In this document: positions 33,445-41,278 of the stretch, piece by piece
Layout of the letters: each line of letters opens with the position of its first letter
How positions within the stretch are numbered: position 1 is the stretch's first letter
Assembly (NCBI RefSeq): GCF_015670745.1
Contig: NZ_JADPCH010000008.1
Span: forward strand, 1 to 64,000
Source: Collinsella aerofaciens
GTDB taxonomy: Bacteria; Actinomycetota; Coriobacteriia; Coriobacteriales; Coriobacteriaceae
Direction of reading: 5' to 3'
Length of the DNA: 64,000 bases
The notes under the pieces: model-generated
Told to the model about the DNA's origin: nothing
Databases searched by the model: none
The model's input: the letters and a program-made list of their open reading frames with translations, nothing else
Made by a program: the position numbers and the translations under genes

Positions 33445-34530
33445 TTACAGTGCGAAGGCGTCGACGTCGCCCCAGTGGCGGCGCAGCGTAATAGCGGCGG
33501 CGGGTTCGGTATTGTCAAAGACGACCGACCATTGCGTATTGCTGGTGATGTCTTCCGGATTGGGTTCTTGCGCTGCGGCGCGCAGGGCTTCCCAGACAAT
33601 CGTTTCGTCCTGGGCACCGACATGGGCGTCAAGGACATCGGCGATTGCGACGGCGCGCTCTTTGCCATGGCCCAGCTCGCCATTCTTTTGGTTGGGCAGC
33701 ACTTCGTCGCCATAGCAGGCGTAGAAGTTCGTAACCTGGCGTACGGGAGTCGCTTTGAAAGCGCGGTCCGGATCGCGCGGGTCCCATTCTACTACGCGCG
33801 CGTCACCGGCGGCGTCGTTGATAAAGAAGTGGTAATCGCGTCCTGCCATGGCGTGCATGTCGTAGGCGAAAAGCAGGTCGACAGCTTCTTGCGTGGTGGC
33901 GGCACGGTCGAGCACCAGACGGATGGCGAGCGAGGTGTTGATGACGGGACGTTGCGTGTCCTGGTCACAGGGCTTGGAATCCAGGGTGAGTACGGCAATG
34001 GACACGCCGCATTCGTTAACACCATCGAGCTGGGCAAACGGGCCCATCAACGCCGCGGCGCGTCCGGCGACGGAGTCAAGCGGAGTGTTATCGCCCAGGT
34101 TGTTAAGGGCGACAAGCCCGATGGAAGCATAGCCGCCGCGTGGGTGATTGCGCACCAGCAGCGCCGAGGTGTCGTCCTTAAAGTCGTAATTGCGACCGGT
34201 GCGCACGCGACCTTCGGCATCTACGGCGACAAAAGCGCTGCAGGCAAACTGGGGCGCCTGGACATGTGCCGGCACACCGGGCAGCACCTGCGCCACCACG
34301 GCATCGATGTAGGTCTGGTCGTCGCGCACGCCAGCGGCGATGATGCGATCGAGATCGTAGCCGTAGGCGATGTCGATTGCGTACAGGTCATAGCCATCCG
34401 CGTAGCCGGTCAAGCGTTTGAGCGACGCGGCGGACTTGATTTGCTTGTGATAAACGATACCGGTGGCAGCGGCAAGGCCGACGGCGACTCCCGCGACACC
34501 GCAGGTGATGGCAATGTTACGTGGCTTCAT
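33445..34530 (-). CDS. C45/choloylglycine-type Ntn hydrolase with N-terminal membrane anchor
   Basis: The 361-residue protein begins with a signal-like span (about 5-26, IAITCGVAGVAVGLAAATG). The Ntn nucleophile is probably Cys97 in QFACSAFVAVDAEG, followed by the family motif GRNYDF. Later landmarks are DGVNECGVSIAVLTLD and NTSLAIRLVLDRAATTQEAV. In this superfamily (penicillin V acylase, bile salt hydrolase, acid ceramidase-like) the cysteine becomes N-terminal after self-cleavage, which would fit the 96-residue prosegment here. It would cleave a linear amide outside the cytoplasm. Classical bile salt hydrolases start at Met-Cys, so bile salts are not the safe guess. Confidence 0.75.
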   Translation of the reverse strand: MKPRNIAITCGVAGVAVGLAAATGIVYHKQIKSAASLKRLTGYADGYDLYAIDIAYGYDLDRIIAAGVRDDQTYIDAVVAQVLPGVPAHVQAPQFACSAFVAVDAEGRVRTGRNYDFKDDTSALLVRNHPRGGYASIGLVALNNLGDNTPLDSVAGRAAALMGPFAQLDGVNECGVSIAVLTLDSKPCDQDTQRPVINTSLAIRLVLDRAATTQEAVDLLFAYDMHAMAGRDYHFFINDAAGDARVVEWDPRDPDRAFKATPVRQVTNFYACYGDEVLPNQKNGELGHGKERAVAIADVLDAHVGAQDETIVWEALRAAAQEPNPEDITSNTQWSVVFDNTEPAAAITLRRHWGDVDAFAL

Positions 34531-34691
34531 GACGGCTCCTCTCGTCCTGTTAGCGCAATTGTCGCAAAAGGAGCGCGGGCATGATGGCTCAACTTGGTGA
34601 GTGGCGCGGAATTAAGCACGGAATGAAGAGTGCGGCGCTGGCGTGGCGGGGTATGCTGGAGGGGACCATCAACCCAGCGAAAGGGGAGAGC

Positions 34692-36077
34692 ATGACGGAT
34701 CAGGAAACGCCCGAGCGCGCGCATGTGACGGCCGATGATATCGAGGCCGCCAACGACCTTATCGACTTTATCGAGGCATGCCCCAGTATGTTCCATACGG
34801 CGGCGACCATTATGGCCGAGCTCGACGAGGCGGGCTTTACCTACCTGCCCGAGAATGCGGCGTGGGACATCGAACCGGGCGGGCGTTATTACACGCAGCG
34901 CAACACCTCGAGCGTTGTTGCCTTTAAGGTGGGCGAGGACCTGGCCGCGACGTGGGGCGAGGACGGCGTCGCCGGTGACTATCATTTTCAGCTCACGGCG
35001 TCGCACAGCGATTCGCCGACGTTTAAGGTCAAGGCCGTGCCCGAGCTCGATGGCGCAGGCGAGACGCTGCGCCTGAACACCGAGGCCTACGGCGGCATGA
35101 TCGACTACACCTGGTTCGACCGCCCGCTGGCGCTGGCCGGACGTGTGCTGGTGCGCGAGGGCGACCGTATCGAGAGCCGCCTGCTTGCCACCGAGCGCGA
35201 GGTCGCTATTATCCCGAGCCTTGCCATCCACATGAACCGCGGCGTTAACGAGGGCTTTGCTCCCAACCGAGCCGTCGACCTGTGCCCGCTCATCAGCGCC
35301 GGCGAGCTTAAACAGGGAGATTTTGACGTACTGATCGCTGACGAACTGGACGTTGAACCCAAGCAGATCCTAGGTCGCGATCTGTTCCTGGTCAATCGTC
35401 AGGATGCGCGCATTTGGGGCTGGGCCGACGAGTTTATCTCGACGCCCAAGCTCGACGACCTGGCCTGCGCTTACACCTCGCTGCAGGCATTTTTGGGTGC
35501 CGAGAATGCGCATGACATCTCGGTCTTTTGCTGCTTTGATAACGAGGAGGTTGGCTCCGAGACCAAGCAGGGCGCCATGTCGACGTTCTTGGCCGACGCG
35601 CTGCGCCGCATCAACGGATCGCTGGGCTTTGACGACGAGTCGTACCATCGCGCACTTGCCGCCTCGATGCTTGTGAGCTGCGACAATGCGCATGCCGTGC
35701 ACCCCAACCACGCCGAGAAGTGCGATGCTCGCAATCAGGTTGTGCTCAACGGCGGCATTGTCATTAAGGAAGCCGCCAACCAGCACTACTGCACCGATGC
35801 CTTTAGCCGCGCGGTGTTCCAGGCCATCTGTGATGACGCCGACGTACCCACACAGGCCTTCGCCAACAAGAGCGATATGGCCGGAGGCTCCACACTCGGC
35901 AACCTGTCCAATATGCAGGCGAGCATGCATGCCGTGGACGTGGGCCTGCCGCAGCTGGCCATGCACTCAAGCTACGAGACCGGCGGCGTACGCGACGTGA
36001 TGTACGCCATCCGCGCCCTCACCGCCTTCTACGAGCGCAACCTAACCATCAACGGCGCCGAAAGCGTGGAGCTCTAA
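34692..36077 (+). CDS. apeB: M18 family aspartyl aminopeptidase
   Basis: The 461-residue protein has the M18 zinc-site motifs in order: ASHSDSPTFKVK (first His and Asp region), DNEEVGSETKQGA (catalytic Glu pair), SCDNAHAVHPNH, HYCTDAFSRAVF and the terminal HSSYETGGVRDV. It removes N-terminal residues, classically Asp or Glu, from peptides in the cytoplasm. I start at 34692, after AAGGGGAGAG; the ATG at 34581 adds unconserved residues. The TAA stop overlaps a CCTGCCAAAA repeat, and a strong terminator lies at 36164. Confidence 0.92.
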   Translation: MTDQETPERAHVTADDIEAANDLIDFIEACPSMFHTAATIMAELDEAGFTYLPENAAWDIEPGGRYYTQRNTSSVVAFKVGEDLAATWGEDGVAGDYHFQLTASHSDSPTFKVKAVPELDGAGETLRLNTEAYGGMIDYTWFDRPLALAGRVLVREGDRIESRLLATEREVAIIPSLAIHMNRGVNEGFAPNRAVDLCPLISAGELKQGDFDVLIADELDVEPKQILGRDLFLVNRQDARIWGWADEFISTPKLDDLACAYTSLQAFLGAENAHDISVFCCFDNEEVGSETKQGAMSTFLADALRRINGSLGFDDESYHRALAASMLVSCDNAHAVHPNHAEKCDARNQVVLNGGIVIKEAANQHYCTDAFSRAVFQAICDDADVPTQAFANKSDMAGGSTLGNLSNMQASMHAVDVGLPQLAMHSSYETGGVRDVMYAIRALTAFYERNLTINGAESVEL

Positions 36078-36127
36078 AACCTACCAAAAAGGGACAGGTT
36101 CATTTTGGCAGGTTTTATCTGGACGAA
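36075..36127. repeat. CCTGCCAAAA repeat fused to the apeB stop codon
   Basis: TAAAACCTACCAAAAAGGGA starts at the stop codon, and TTTTGGCAGGTTTTATCTGG follows the GGGACAG box. The left arm has one change (CCTACC). Confidence 0.85.
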
Positions 36128-36163
36128 TGCAAAGGGTGAAACCGAACTAGATCGGTGATACGT

Positions 36164-36200
36164 AGCCGCCGAGGTGCAGTGTGCCTCGGCGGCTTTTTGT
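36164..36200 (+). terminator. Intrinsic terminator
   Basis: AGCCGCCGAGG (36164-36174) pairs perfectly with CCTCGGCGGCT (36184-36194) and is followed by TTTTTGT. It separates apeB from the toxin-antitoxin pair. Confidence 0.9.
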
Positions 36201-36239
36201 GTACAGAGTACGGCTAATGCTTATAAATGCTATACATGC

Positions 36240-36268
36240 TTTACGTATCTACCATAGAGTTTTATGAT
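36240..36268 (+). promoter_or_regulatory. Candidate promoter of the RHH/PIN operon
   Basis: TTTACG and TATGAT are separated by exactly 17 bases, 25 bases before the first start codon. The surrounding sequence is AT-rich with repeated ATGCT/TATAA words that could hold the antitoxin operator. Confidence 0.55.
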
Positions 36269-36293
36269 GATTATAAAGTATTAAGGAGAGGTC

Positions 36294-36674
36294 ATGACCA
36301 CAACAGCCGCTCAGATCAACGTACGTCTCGATGCCGATCTTAAAAGGAGTGGGGACGCCGCTCTCTCCAGGGCCGGTATGACGCCGAGCCAGGCGGTGCG
36401 AGCGCTCTGGCGGCTTGCAGCGTCGCTGGCTGATCGGCCCGGCGCGCTCCAGGACATCCTTTCGCCCGGTCGTGCCCGGGCGGAACAGCGCGAGCGCGAA
36501 AAGGCCGCTAAACGTAAGCTCGAGCTCATGGATCAGGGGTCGAAGCTGTTCGCTGCCGCTTGCCGTGAGTCGGGAATCGATATGGTCAAGGCTCAGCCCT
36601 CGGGCGATGAAGAACTCAAACGGAACGCCTACGCGGATCGCTACGGCGAGGAGATGAGCTGGCTCTATGAGTGA
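36294..36674 (+). CDS. RelB/DinJ-like ribbon-helix-helix antitoxin
   Basis: The 126-residue protein begins MTTTAAQINVRLDADLKRSG and continues ALSRAGMTPSQAVRALWRLAA, the RHH pattern of RelB/DinJ antitoxins. Its C-terminal part (about 60-126) is charged and helical and probably wraps the toxin. Length exceeds the usual 80-100 residues. AAGGAGAGG lies 4 bases before the ATG. It overlaps the PIN-domain toxin gene by 8 bases, so the two are coupled and the dimer should repress their promoter. Confidence 0.85.
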   Translation: MTTTAAQINVRLDADLKRSGDAALSRAGMTPSQAVRALWRLAASLADRPGALQDILSPGRARAEQREREKAAKRKLELMDQGSKLFAAACRESGIDMVKAQPSGDEELKRNAYADRYGEEMSWLYE

Positions 36675-37158
36675 GACTCCAAGGCGCATCTTGGTTGACA
36701 CCAACGTGTGGCTCGATTACTTCATTCCCTCACGACGTGGTCGTTCGGTGGCGATTGAGTTTTTACGCGATGCATGCACGGCGCAGGTGGATTTGCTGTA
36801 TGCGGCGACATCGTCCAAAGATCTGTTCTATTTGATTTCGAGCGAACATAAGGCGTGGTATCGGCGCGAGCATGGCTCGCTATCCCAAGATGCCGCCGTG
36901 GCGGCGACATCACTTGCATGGGATTGCCTCGACGTGTTGTCGCAACTTGCCACGCCGGTACCCTGCGACCTGAGTGACATATGGATGGCGAGCAAGCAGC
37001 GTAAGCTCCATAGCGATTACGAAGACGATTTAATCATTGCGGCAGCAATGCGCGCAAAGGCAGACCTTCTGGTCACCAACGATGCCAAACTCTGTTCACA
37101 CGCACCCGTCGCAGCAATGAGTGTAGTAGACGCAAGAAACTACCTGACGTCCTTCTAG
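36667..37158 (+). CDS. PIN-domain ribonuclease toxin (VapC-like)
   Basis: The 163-residue protein has the PIN acid residues: Asp11 in ILVDTNVWLDYF, an acidic DYEDDLIIAAAMRAKADLLVTND stretch in two parts near 117-140, and the final Asp in VTNDAKL. PIN toxins cleave RNA, often tRNA. It overlaps its antitoxin gene by 8 bases. RelB-type RHH antitoxins usually accompany RelE/YafQ toxins, so the pairing with PIN is a mixed module. Its stop codon overlaps that of the convergent dehydrogenase gene. Confidence 0.85.
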   Translation: MSETPRRILVDTNVWLDYFIPSRRGRSVAIEFLRDACTAQVDLLYAATSSKDLFYLISSEHKAWYRREHGSLSQDAAVAATSLAWDCLDVLSQLATPVPCDLSDIWMASKQRKLHSDYEDDLIIAAAMRAKADLLVTNDAKLCSHAPVAAMSVVDARNYLTSF

Positions 37159-38090
37159 TGTTCGATCCAACAACGTAAAGTTTCGCCGGCTTGCAGGTGA
37201 CGCAGATTCTCTGCGGCAATGTCGACCACATTGTTGAGCGTAGCCTCCAAGTGGAACCAGCCCGAGATATGCGGCGTGATGAGCATGTTGGGCGCATCCC
37301 ACAGCGGGCTTGTCGCGGGCAGCGGCTCGGGGTCGGTGACGTCGACCGCGGCGCCGGCGAGATGTCCCGACTCCAGGGCGGCAACCAAATCGTCGGCAAC
37401 TACAAGATCGCCGCGGCCGCCGTTGGCAAAGAAGGCGCCCGACTTCATCGCGGCGAAGAATTCGGCGTTCGCCAGGCCGCGGGTCTCGGGTGTGCTCGGC
37501 ATAAAGGATGCGACGATGTCGGCCTCCGCCAAGCGCTCAGGTAGGGCGTCCATGCCGTCCATGTCCTCAAACACAATGTGGTAGACGAGTGGATGGCGCT
37601 TGATGCCGCGGACGTGCGCGCCCATGCTGCGGCAGAGCGTGGCAAAGTGGCCGCCAATGTCGCCCGCGCCCAGCACCAGCACATTGGCGTTTTTGAGCGA
37701 GGTGACCGGCCCCAAATCCTCCCAGCGATGCTCGCGCTGCAGGTCCTGGTAGCCGGGCAGGCGCTTCATCATGGAAAGGACCATGGCAAACATGTGCTCG
37801 CTCACAGCCTGGCCGTAGGCGCCCACCGAGCAAGACAGTTTGGCGTCGGCCGGCACGGTGCCGGCGGCTAAGTAATCGTCATAGCCGGCGGTCTGCAATT
37901 GCAACAGCTGGAGATGGTCGCATGCCGTGAGCATGCCAGGGTCGATGTTGCCCAGAATTACGTCGGCGTTGGCGACCTGTTCACGCGTGATGGCGTCGGA
38001 GCTCGTGTAGATAAAGTCCTCGCCCGGAGCGCTCGACTCAAGAATCGCGCGGTGACGATCATTGACGGGCAGCAAAACCAGGATGTTCAC
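37155..38090 (-). CDS. D-isomer-specific 2-hydroxyacid dehydrogenase
   Basis: The 311-residue protein has an NAD-binding Rossmann core (VLVLGAGDIGGHFATLCRSM, about 140-159) and the family catalytic residues in order: Arg in NGGRGDLV, Glu in DPEPLP and His in ITPHISGWFH. It should oxidise or reduce a D-2-hydroxyacid (lactate- or phosphoglycerate-like) with NAD(P)H. Substrate is unknown. I start at a GTG (38090), 6 bases after GGAAAGGA; the upstream in-frame region is encoded by a CCTGCCAAAA repeat and is not expected to be translated. It converges on the PIN gene with a 4-base overlap. Confidence 0.88.
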   Translation of the reverse strand: MNILVLLPVNDRHRAILESSAPGEDFIYTSSDAITREQVANADVILGNIDPGMLTACDHLQLLQLQTAGYDDYLAAGTVPADAKLSCSVGAYGQAVSEHMFAMVLSMMKRLPGYQDLQREHRWEDLGPVTSLKNANVLVLGAGDIGGHFATLCRSMGAHVRGIKRHPLVYHIVFEDMDGMDALPERLAEADIVASFMPSTPETRGLANAEFFAAMKSGAFFANGGRGDLVVADDLVAALESGHLAGAAVDVTDPEPLPATSPLWDAPNMLITPHISGWFHLEATLNNVVDIAAENLRHLQAGETLRCWIEH

Positions 38091-38108
38091 AAGCAGTCCT
38101 TTCCGCTC

Positions 38109-38155
38109 GACCTGCCAAAAAGGGACAGGTTTATTTTGGCAGGTTGTATCAGGCA
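38109..38155. repeat. CCTGCCAAAA repeat upstream of the dehydrogenase gene
   Basis: CCTGCCAAAAAGGGACAGGT, then TTTATTTTGGCAGGTTGTAT. Same orientation as the copy at 36075; the two bracket the RHH/PIN pair and the dehydrogenase. Confidence 0.85.
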
Positions 38156-38160
38156 AAACG

Positions 38161-38214
38161 TTCAAATAAAACGCCGGATGCAAGACGAGGGTGCCCGTCA
38201 GCATCCGGCGCATC
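38161..38214 (-). terminator. Intrinsic terminator of map
   Basis: On the minus strand CGCCGGATGC pairs with GCATCCGGCG (38201-38210 with 38172-38181) and is followed by TTTTATTTGAA. Confidence 0.85.
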
Positions 38215-38219
38215 TACGG

Positions 38220-39107
38220 CTACCAGCTCAGCAGCTCGTAGCCGTCCTCGGTCACCACGAGCTGTACCTCGCACTGGGCCGAATCGCTACCGTCCTTGGT
38301 GCGTACGCACCAGCCGTCGCCCTTGCTAATCTTAATGTCGGGCGCTCCGGCATTGACCATGGGCTCGATGGTAAAGACCATGCCCGGAGCCATGATGGTG
38401 TCCACATCGGGCGCCTCGGTGGTAAAGCCCACAAACGGGTCCTCGTGGAACTCCTTGCCAATGCCGTGCCCGCCGTACTCGCGCACAACGCTAAAGCCAG
38501 CGTCCTCGACCGTCTTTTGCACGGCCTCGGCCATAACGGACAGCGGCAGCCACGGCTTGACGGCGGCCAGACCCGCCTCCACGCTGGCACGGGTGACCTC
38601 GACCAGGTGCTGGCGCTCGGCAGAGACCTCGCCGATGCAGAACATGCGGCTCGAATCACTAAAGTAGCCGTCCAAGATCGTGGAACAGTCGACGTTGATG
38701 ATGTCGCCCTCGTGCAGCACGTCCGTATCGCAGGGGATACCGTGGCAGACCACATCGTTGATCGAGGTGCACACACTCTTGGGATAGCCCTCGTAGTTGA
38801 GGTCGGCCGGCGTGCCACCGTGCTCGACGGTGTAGTCGTAGATCATCTGGTCGATCTGGTTGGTGGTCATGCCCGCGGAGATATGCTCGCCCACATAATC
38901 GAGCACGCCCACGTTGATGGCTGCCGAGCGCTTGATGCCCTCGATATCGGCGGGCGTCTTGTAGAGCGTGCGGGGCAGAACCTCCCAGCCCTCTTCCCAC
39001 AAGCGCTCGAGGCGCTCATCAAAGGCGCTATGGCATTTCTTGTATTTCTTACCGCTGCCGCACCAGCAGGCGTCGTTGCGGCCGGGTACGGGTCCGTTGT
39101 CAAACAT
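38220..39107 (-). CDS. map: Type I methionine aminopeptidase with N-terminal SEC-C motif
   Basis: The 295-residue protein has an N-terminal SEC-C zinc motif (CWCGSGKKYKKCH, about 14-26) that may bind the ribosome. The pita-bread catalytic domain follows: MTTNQIDQMIYDYTVEHG, NDVVCHGIPCD, metal ligands in NVDCSTILDGYFSDSSRMF, His in GGHGIGKEFHEDP and Glu in FTIEPMV. It removes initiator methionine from nascent proteins. Its own terminator is at 38161. Confidence 0.93.
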   Translation of the reverse strand: MFDNGPVPGRNDACWCGSGKKYKKCHSAFDERLERLWEEGWEVLPRTLYKTPADIEGIKRSAAINVGVLDYVGEHISAGMTTNQIDQMIYDYTVEHGGTPADLNYEGYPKSVCTSINDVVCHGIPCDTDVLHEGDIINVDCSTILDGYFSDSSRMFCIGEVSAERQHLVEVTRASVEAGLAAVKPWLPLSVMAEAVQKTVEDAGFSVVREYGGHGIGKEFHEDPFVGFTTEAPDVDTIMAPGMVFTIEPMVNAGAPDIKISKGDGWCVRTKDGSDSAQCEVQLVVTEDGYELLSW

Positions 39108-39159
39108 GGCTAACTTCCTTTCATCCGCAGCTAGTATAGCCCACCCACGCGTCCATAAA

Positions 39160-39226
39160 AGTTGCGGTGATATAGTTCCGATTTAAGCGGTTTAACAGCA
39201 TAAATAGGAACTATATCACCGCAACT
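39160..39226. repeat. TTGCGGTGATATAG hairpin, copy 3
   Basis: AGTTGCGGTGATATAGTTCC pairs with GGAACTATATCACCGCAACT, with TTTA/TAAA continuing the stem. The outer ends equal those of the copy at 30728, but the inner arm differs on both strands so that pairing is kept. Confidence 0.85.
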
Positions 39227-39267
39227 GATGGAGCGGGATGGCTGACACTAGCTGCTGCGTGGTTTTG

Positions 39268-40044
39268 CTAGTAGCTCACTTGGCAGGGAATGCCGAGGGC
39301 GCGCACGCGTGCGGCAATCTTGTCGAGCACCTCGGGCACCGCTTTGGCAAGGCCGGCGATTGGTGTCTCGCGCGCCACCGTGTAGATGGTCGCCTCCTGC
39401 GGACGAATGCGCTCGAGCGCCGCGAGCCAGGGGGCAACGTACTCCTCGCCGGTGTTGTCAATGGGCTTGCCTTGATACTCGCCGGTCAAAAAGATCGTCT
39501 GGATAATAACGTGACCGTCAAAGCTTGCGAACGTCTCGATCTGGTGCTCGACGTCGTAGGGGCCAACGGGCTGGTCGAGCAGCTGGATAAATGCCGGGTC
39601 GACGGTATCGAGCTTAAGAATGTTGTCATCGACCATCATGAGCGCGTCGTGCACCTCGGGGCGGTCGGCGCGCGTGCCGTTGGAGAGCACGGCGATCTTG
39701 GAGTTTGGGGCAAGCTCGTCGCGCAGCGCGACGGCGCCGGCGATGGCCTGCGGAAACTCCGGTGCGGCGGTGGGCTCGCCGTTTCCTGCGAAGGTGATCA
39801 CATCGGGGAGCTCGCCCTCGGCTGCCATCTCGCGCAGCTTTGCCTCGAGCGCGTCGAGTACCACGGCAGCTGTGTTGTACGGCTCATGGCAGGGGCGCTC
39901 GGCGTTGAGGCCGTTTTCGCAGTAAATGCAGTCGAACGTGCAGATTTTGCCGCTGGCCGGCATCATGTTGACGCCGAGCGAGAGACCAAGGCGACGGCTG
40001 CGAACGGGCCCAAAGATGGGGCTGGCATTCAAAAACGTAGACAT
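39268..40044 (-). CDS. Radical SAM protein (COG0731-like Fe-S oxidoreductase)
   Basis: The 258-residue protein starts MSTFLNASPIFGPVRSRRLG and has the radical SAM cluster motif CTFDCIYC (Cys35, Cys39, Cys42), then a TFAGNGEPTAAPEFP motif and LSNGTRA. It resembles the wyosine-synthase-like COG0731 group, whose small bacterial members have no assigned reaction. I use the ATG at 40044, which has GAGGAG at a 9-base spacing; the ATG at 40050 is only 3 bases from that site. No partner gene is next to it. Confidence 0.85.
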   Translation of the reverse strand: MSTFLNASPIFGPVRSRRLGLSLGVNMMPASGKICTFDCIYCENGLNAERPCHEPYNTAAVVLDALEAKLREMAAEGELPDVITFAGNGEPTAAPEFPQAIAGAVALRDELAPNSKIAVLSNGTRADRPEVHDALMMVDDNILKLDTVDPAFIQLLDQPVGPYDVEHQIETFASFDGHVIIQTIFLTGEYQGKPIDNTGEEYVAPWLAALERIRPQEATIYTVARETPIAGLAKAVPEVLDKIAARVRALGIPCQVSY

Positions 40045-40269
40045 AGGCATATGCTCCTCAAGACAATTGTGCCTAAGCATAGCATCGGCTCCAAAGCAAG
40101 GTGCGGGCTCTTGCTTTACAAGTTTCGTTTTTTCACGTCGCCCATTATGCCGCGCCATGAAAAGCCTCGGGTCGGGTAAAGTTAATCTGTTAACAAGGTG
40201 TAAGGCAATGTGGGTCCATCCAACCGCGCTGACGTGCAACTGGATGAGCATTGATGATGGGGGCACAAC

Positions 40270-41067
40270 ATGAATTTTACGGTCGAGAATGCGGGCACCA
40301 CGATTGCCTGTCGCGAATATGCCGGCCCAGATGTGTCGCCTGATGCTCCTGCCTTGGTGTGCGTGCACGGCGCTTGTGTCGACGGCACATTTTTCGACGG
40401 TATCGCTTGTGAGCTCAGCCGCAACTACCGCGTAATTGCCTACGACCGCCGCGGCTGCGGTGGCAGCAGCGATGCGGCAGACGGCAGCTATGATCTTGCC
40501 GCTCAGGCCGCCGACCTGCAAGCCGTGATCGAACACGTTGGCGCTCCGACAAATATGCTTGCGCATAGCGCCGGTACGTTGGTGGCGCTGGAGCTTCTTC
40601 GCGCCGAACCCCATCTCGTCGCCCGTGCGATTCTGCATGAGCCGGCTGTGTCGGCCGAAGGCGTCGGCATGGGCGCAGCTCCGGTTTTGCTCGATATGAT
40701 TGCGGCGGGAAAGGTTTCAAGGGCGCTCCGGCTTTTCTTGGGAGCCCTCGGCGACTTGGACCCCGAGGCTCCTGGGACGACCGAAGCGGAAGTCAAACAT
40801 GCCCTGCGCAATGGTCGTTGCTTTATGGCCAATGAATACGGAACAAATATGACATATGCTCCCGACTGGGAGCGCGCCCGCGCGTCAAAGGCGGTGTCGG
40901 CCGTGTTCTTGGGCGAGCTCTCGGTTGGCACGCCCCGCGAGGCTGGCACGCGAGCGGCTGCCGAATATCTCGATTGCCCTCTTGTGACGATCCCGGGCGC
41001 GCATAACGGTCTGCGCGATCGCCCCGTTACGGCGGCAAACGCCGTTCGCGATGTCTTGGAGCGTTAG
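40270..41067 (+). CDS. Alpha/beta-fold hydrolase
   Basis: The 265-residue protein has an oxyanion region VCVHGACVDGTFFDG and the nucleophile elbow LAHSAGTLVAL with Ser100, preceded by YDRRGCGGSSDA. A C-terminal His is probably the one in PGAHNGLRDRP. No signal peptide is visible, so it is likely cytoplasmic. The substrate (ester, lactone or amide) cannot be told. GATGGGGG precedes the ATG. Confidence 0.85.
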   Translation: MNFTVENAGTTIACREYAGPDVSPDAPALVCVHGACVDGTFFDGIACELSRNYRVIAYDRRGCGGSSDAADGSYDLAAQAADLQAVIEHVGAPTNMLAHSAGTLVALELLRAEPHLVARAILHEPAVSAEGVGMGAAPVLLDMIAAGKVSRALRLFLGALGDLDPEAPGTTEAEVKHALRNGRCFMANEYGTNMTYAPDWERARASKAVSAVFLGELSVGTPREAGTRAAAEYLDCPLVTIPGAHNGLRDRPVTAANAVRDVLER

Positions 41068-41278
41068 CACGCTCGATGACCTGCGGGGAGAGGGGCTGTT
41101 AGCGTTTCGTCATTGTTAACGAATGCGCCCATAAGCGCGCGCCCGCGGCTCCATTATTGCCGCTTGCCAGGTCATAAAAATGTAACGATAATCGCGCGTT
41201 TGCCTTCAGCTGTTAGATGTTACCCTTGTACCAATTGATATGCACTGTTGCCGTGCGTAACGATAGAAAGGGCCCCAT

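Noticed and set aside
38091-38213. N-terminal extension of the 2-hydroxyacid dehydrogenase
   Set aside because: It is encoded by a repeat element and a terminator; a GTG with a proper ribosome site gives the expected family N-terminus.
40045-40638. N-terminal extension of the radical SAM gene
   Set aside because: The extra 198 codons overlap the alpha/beta hydrolase gene on the other strand and have no conserved residues; a good ribosome site supports the start at 40044.
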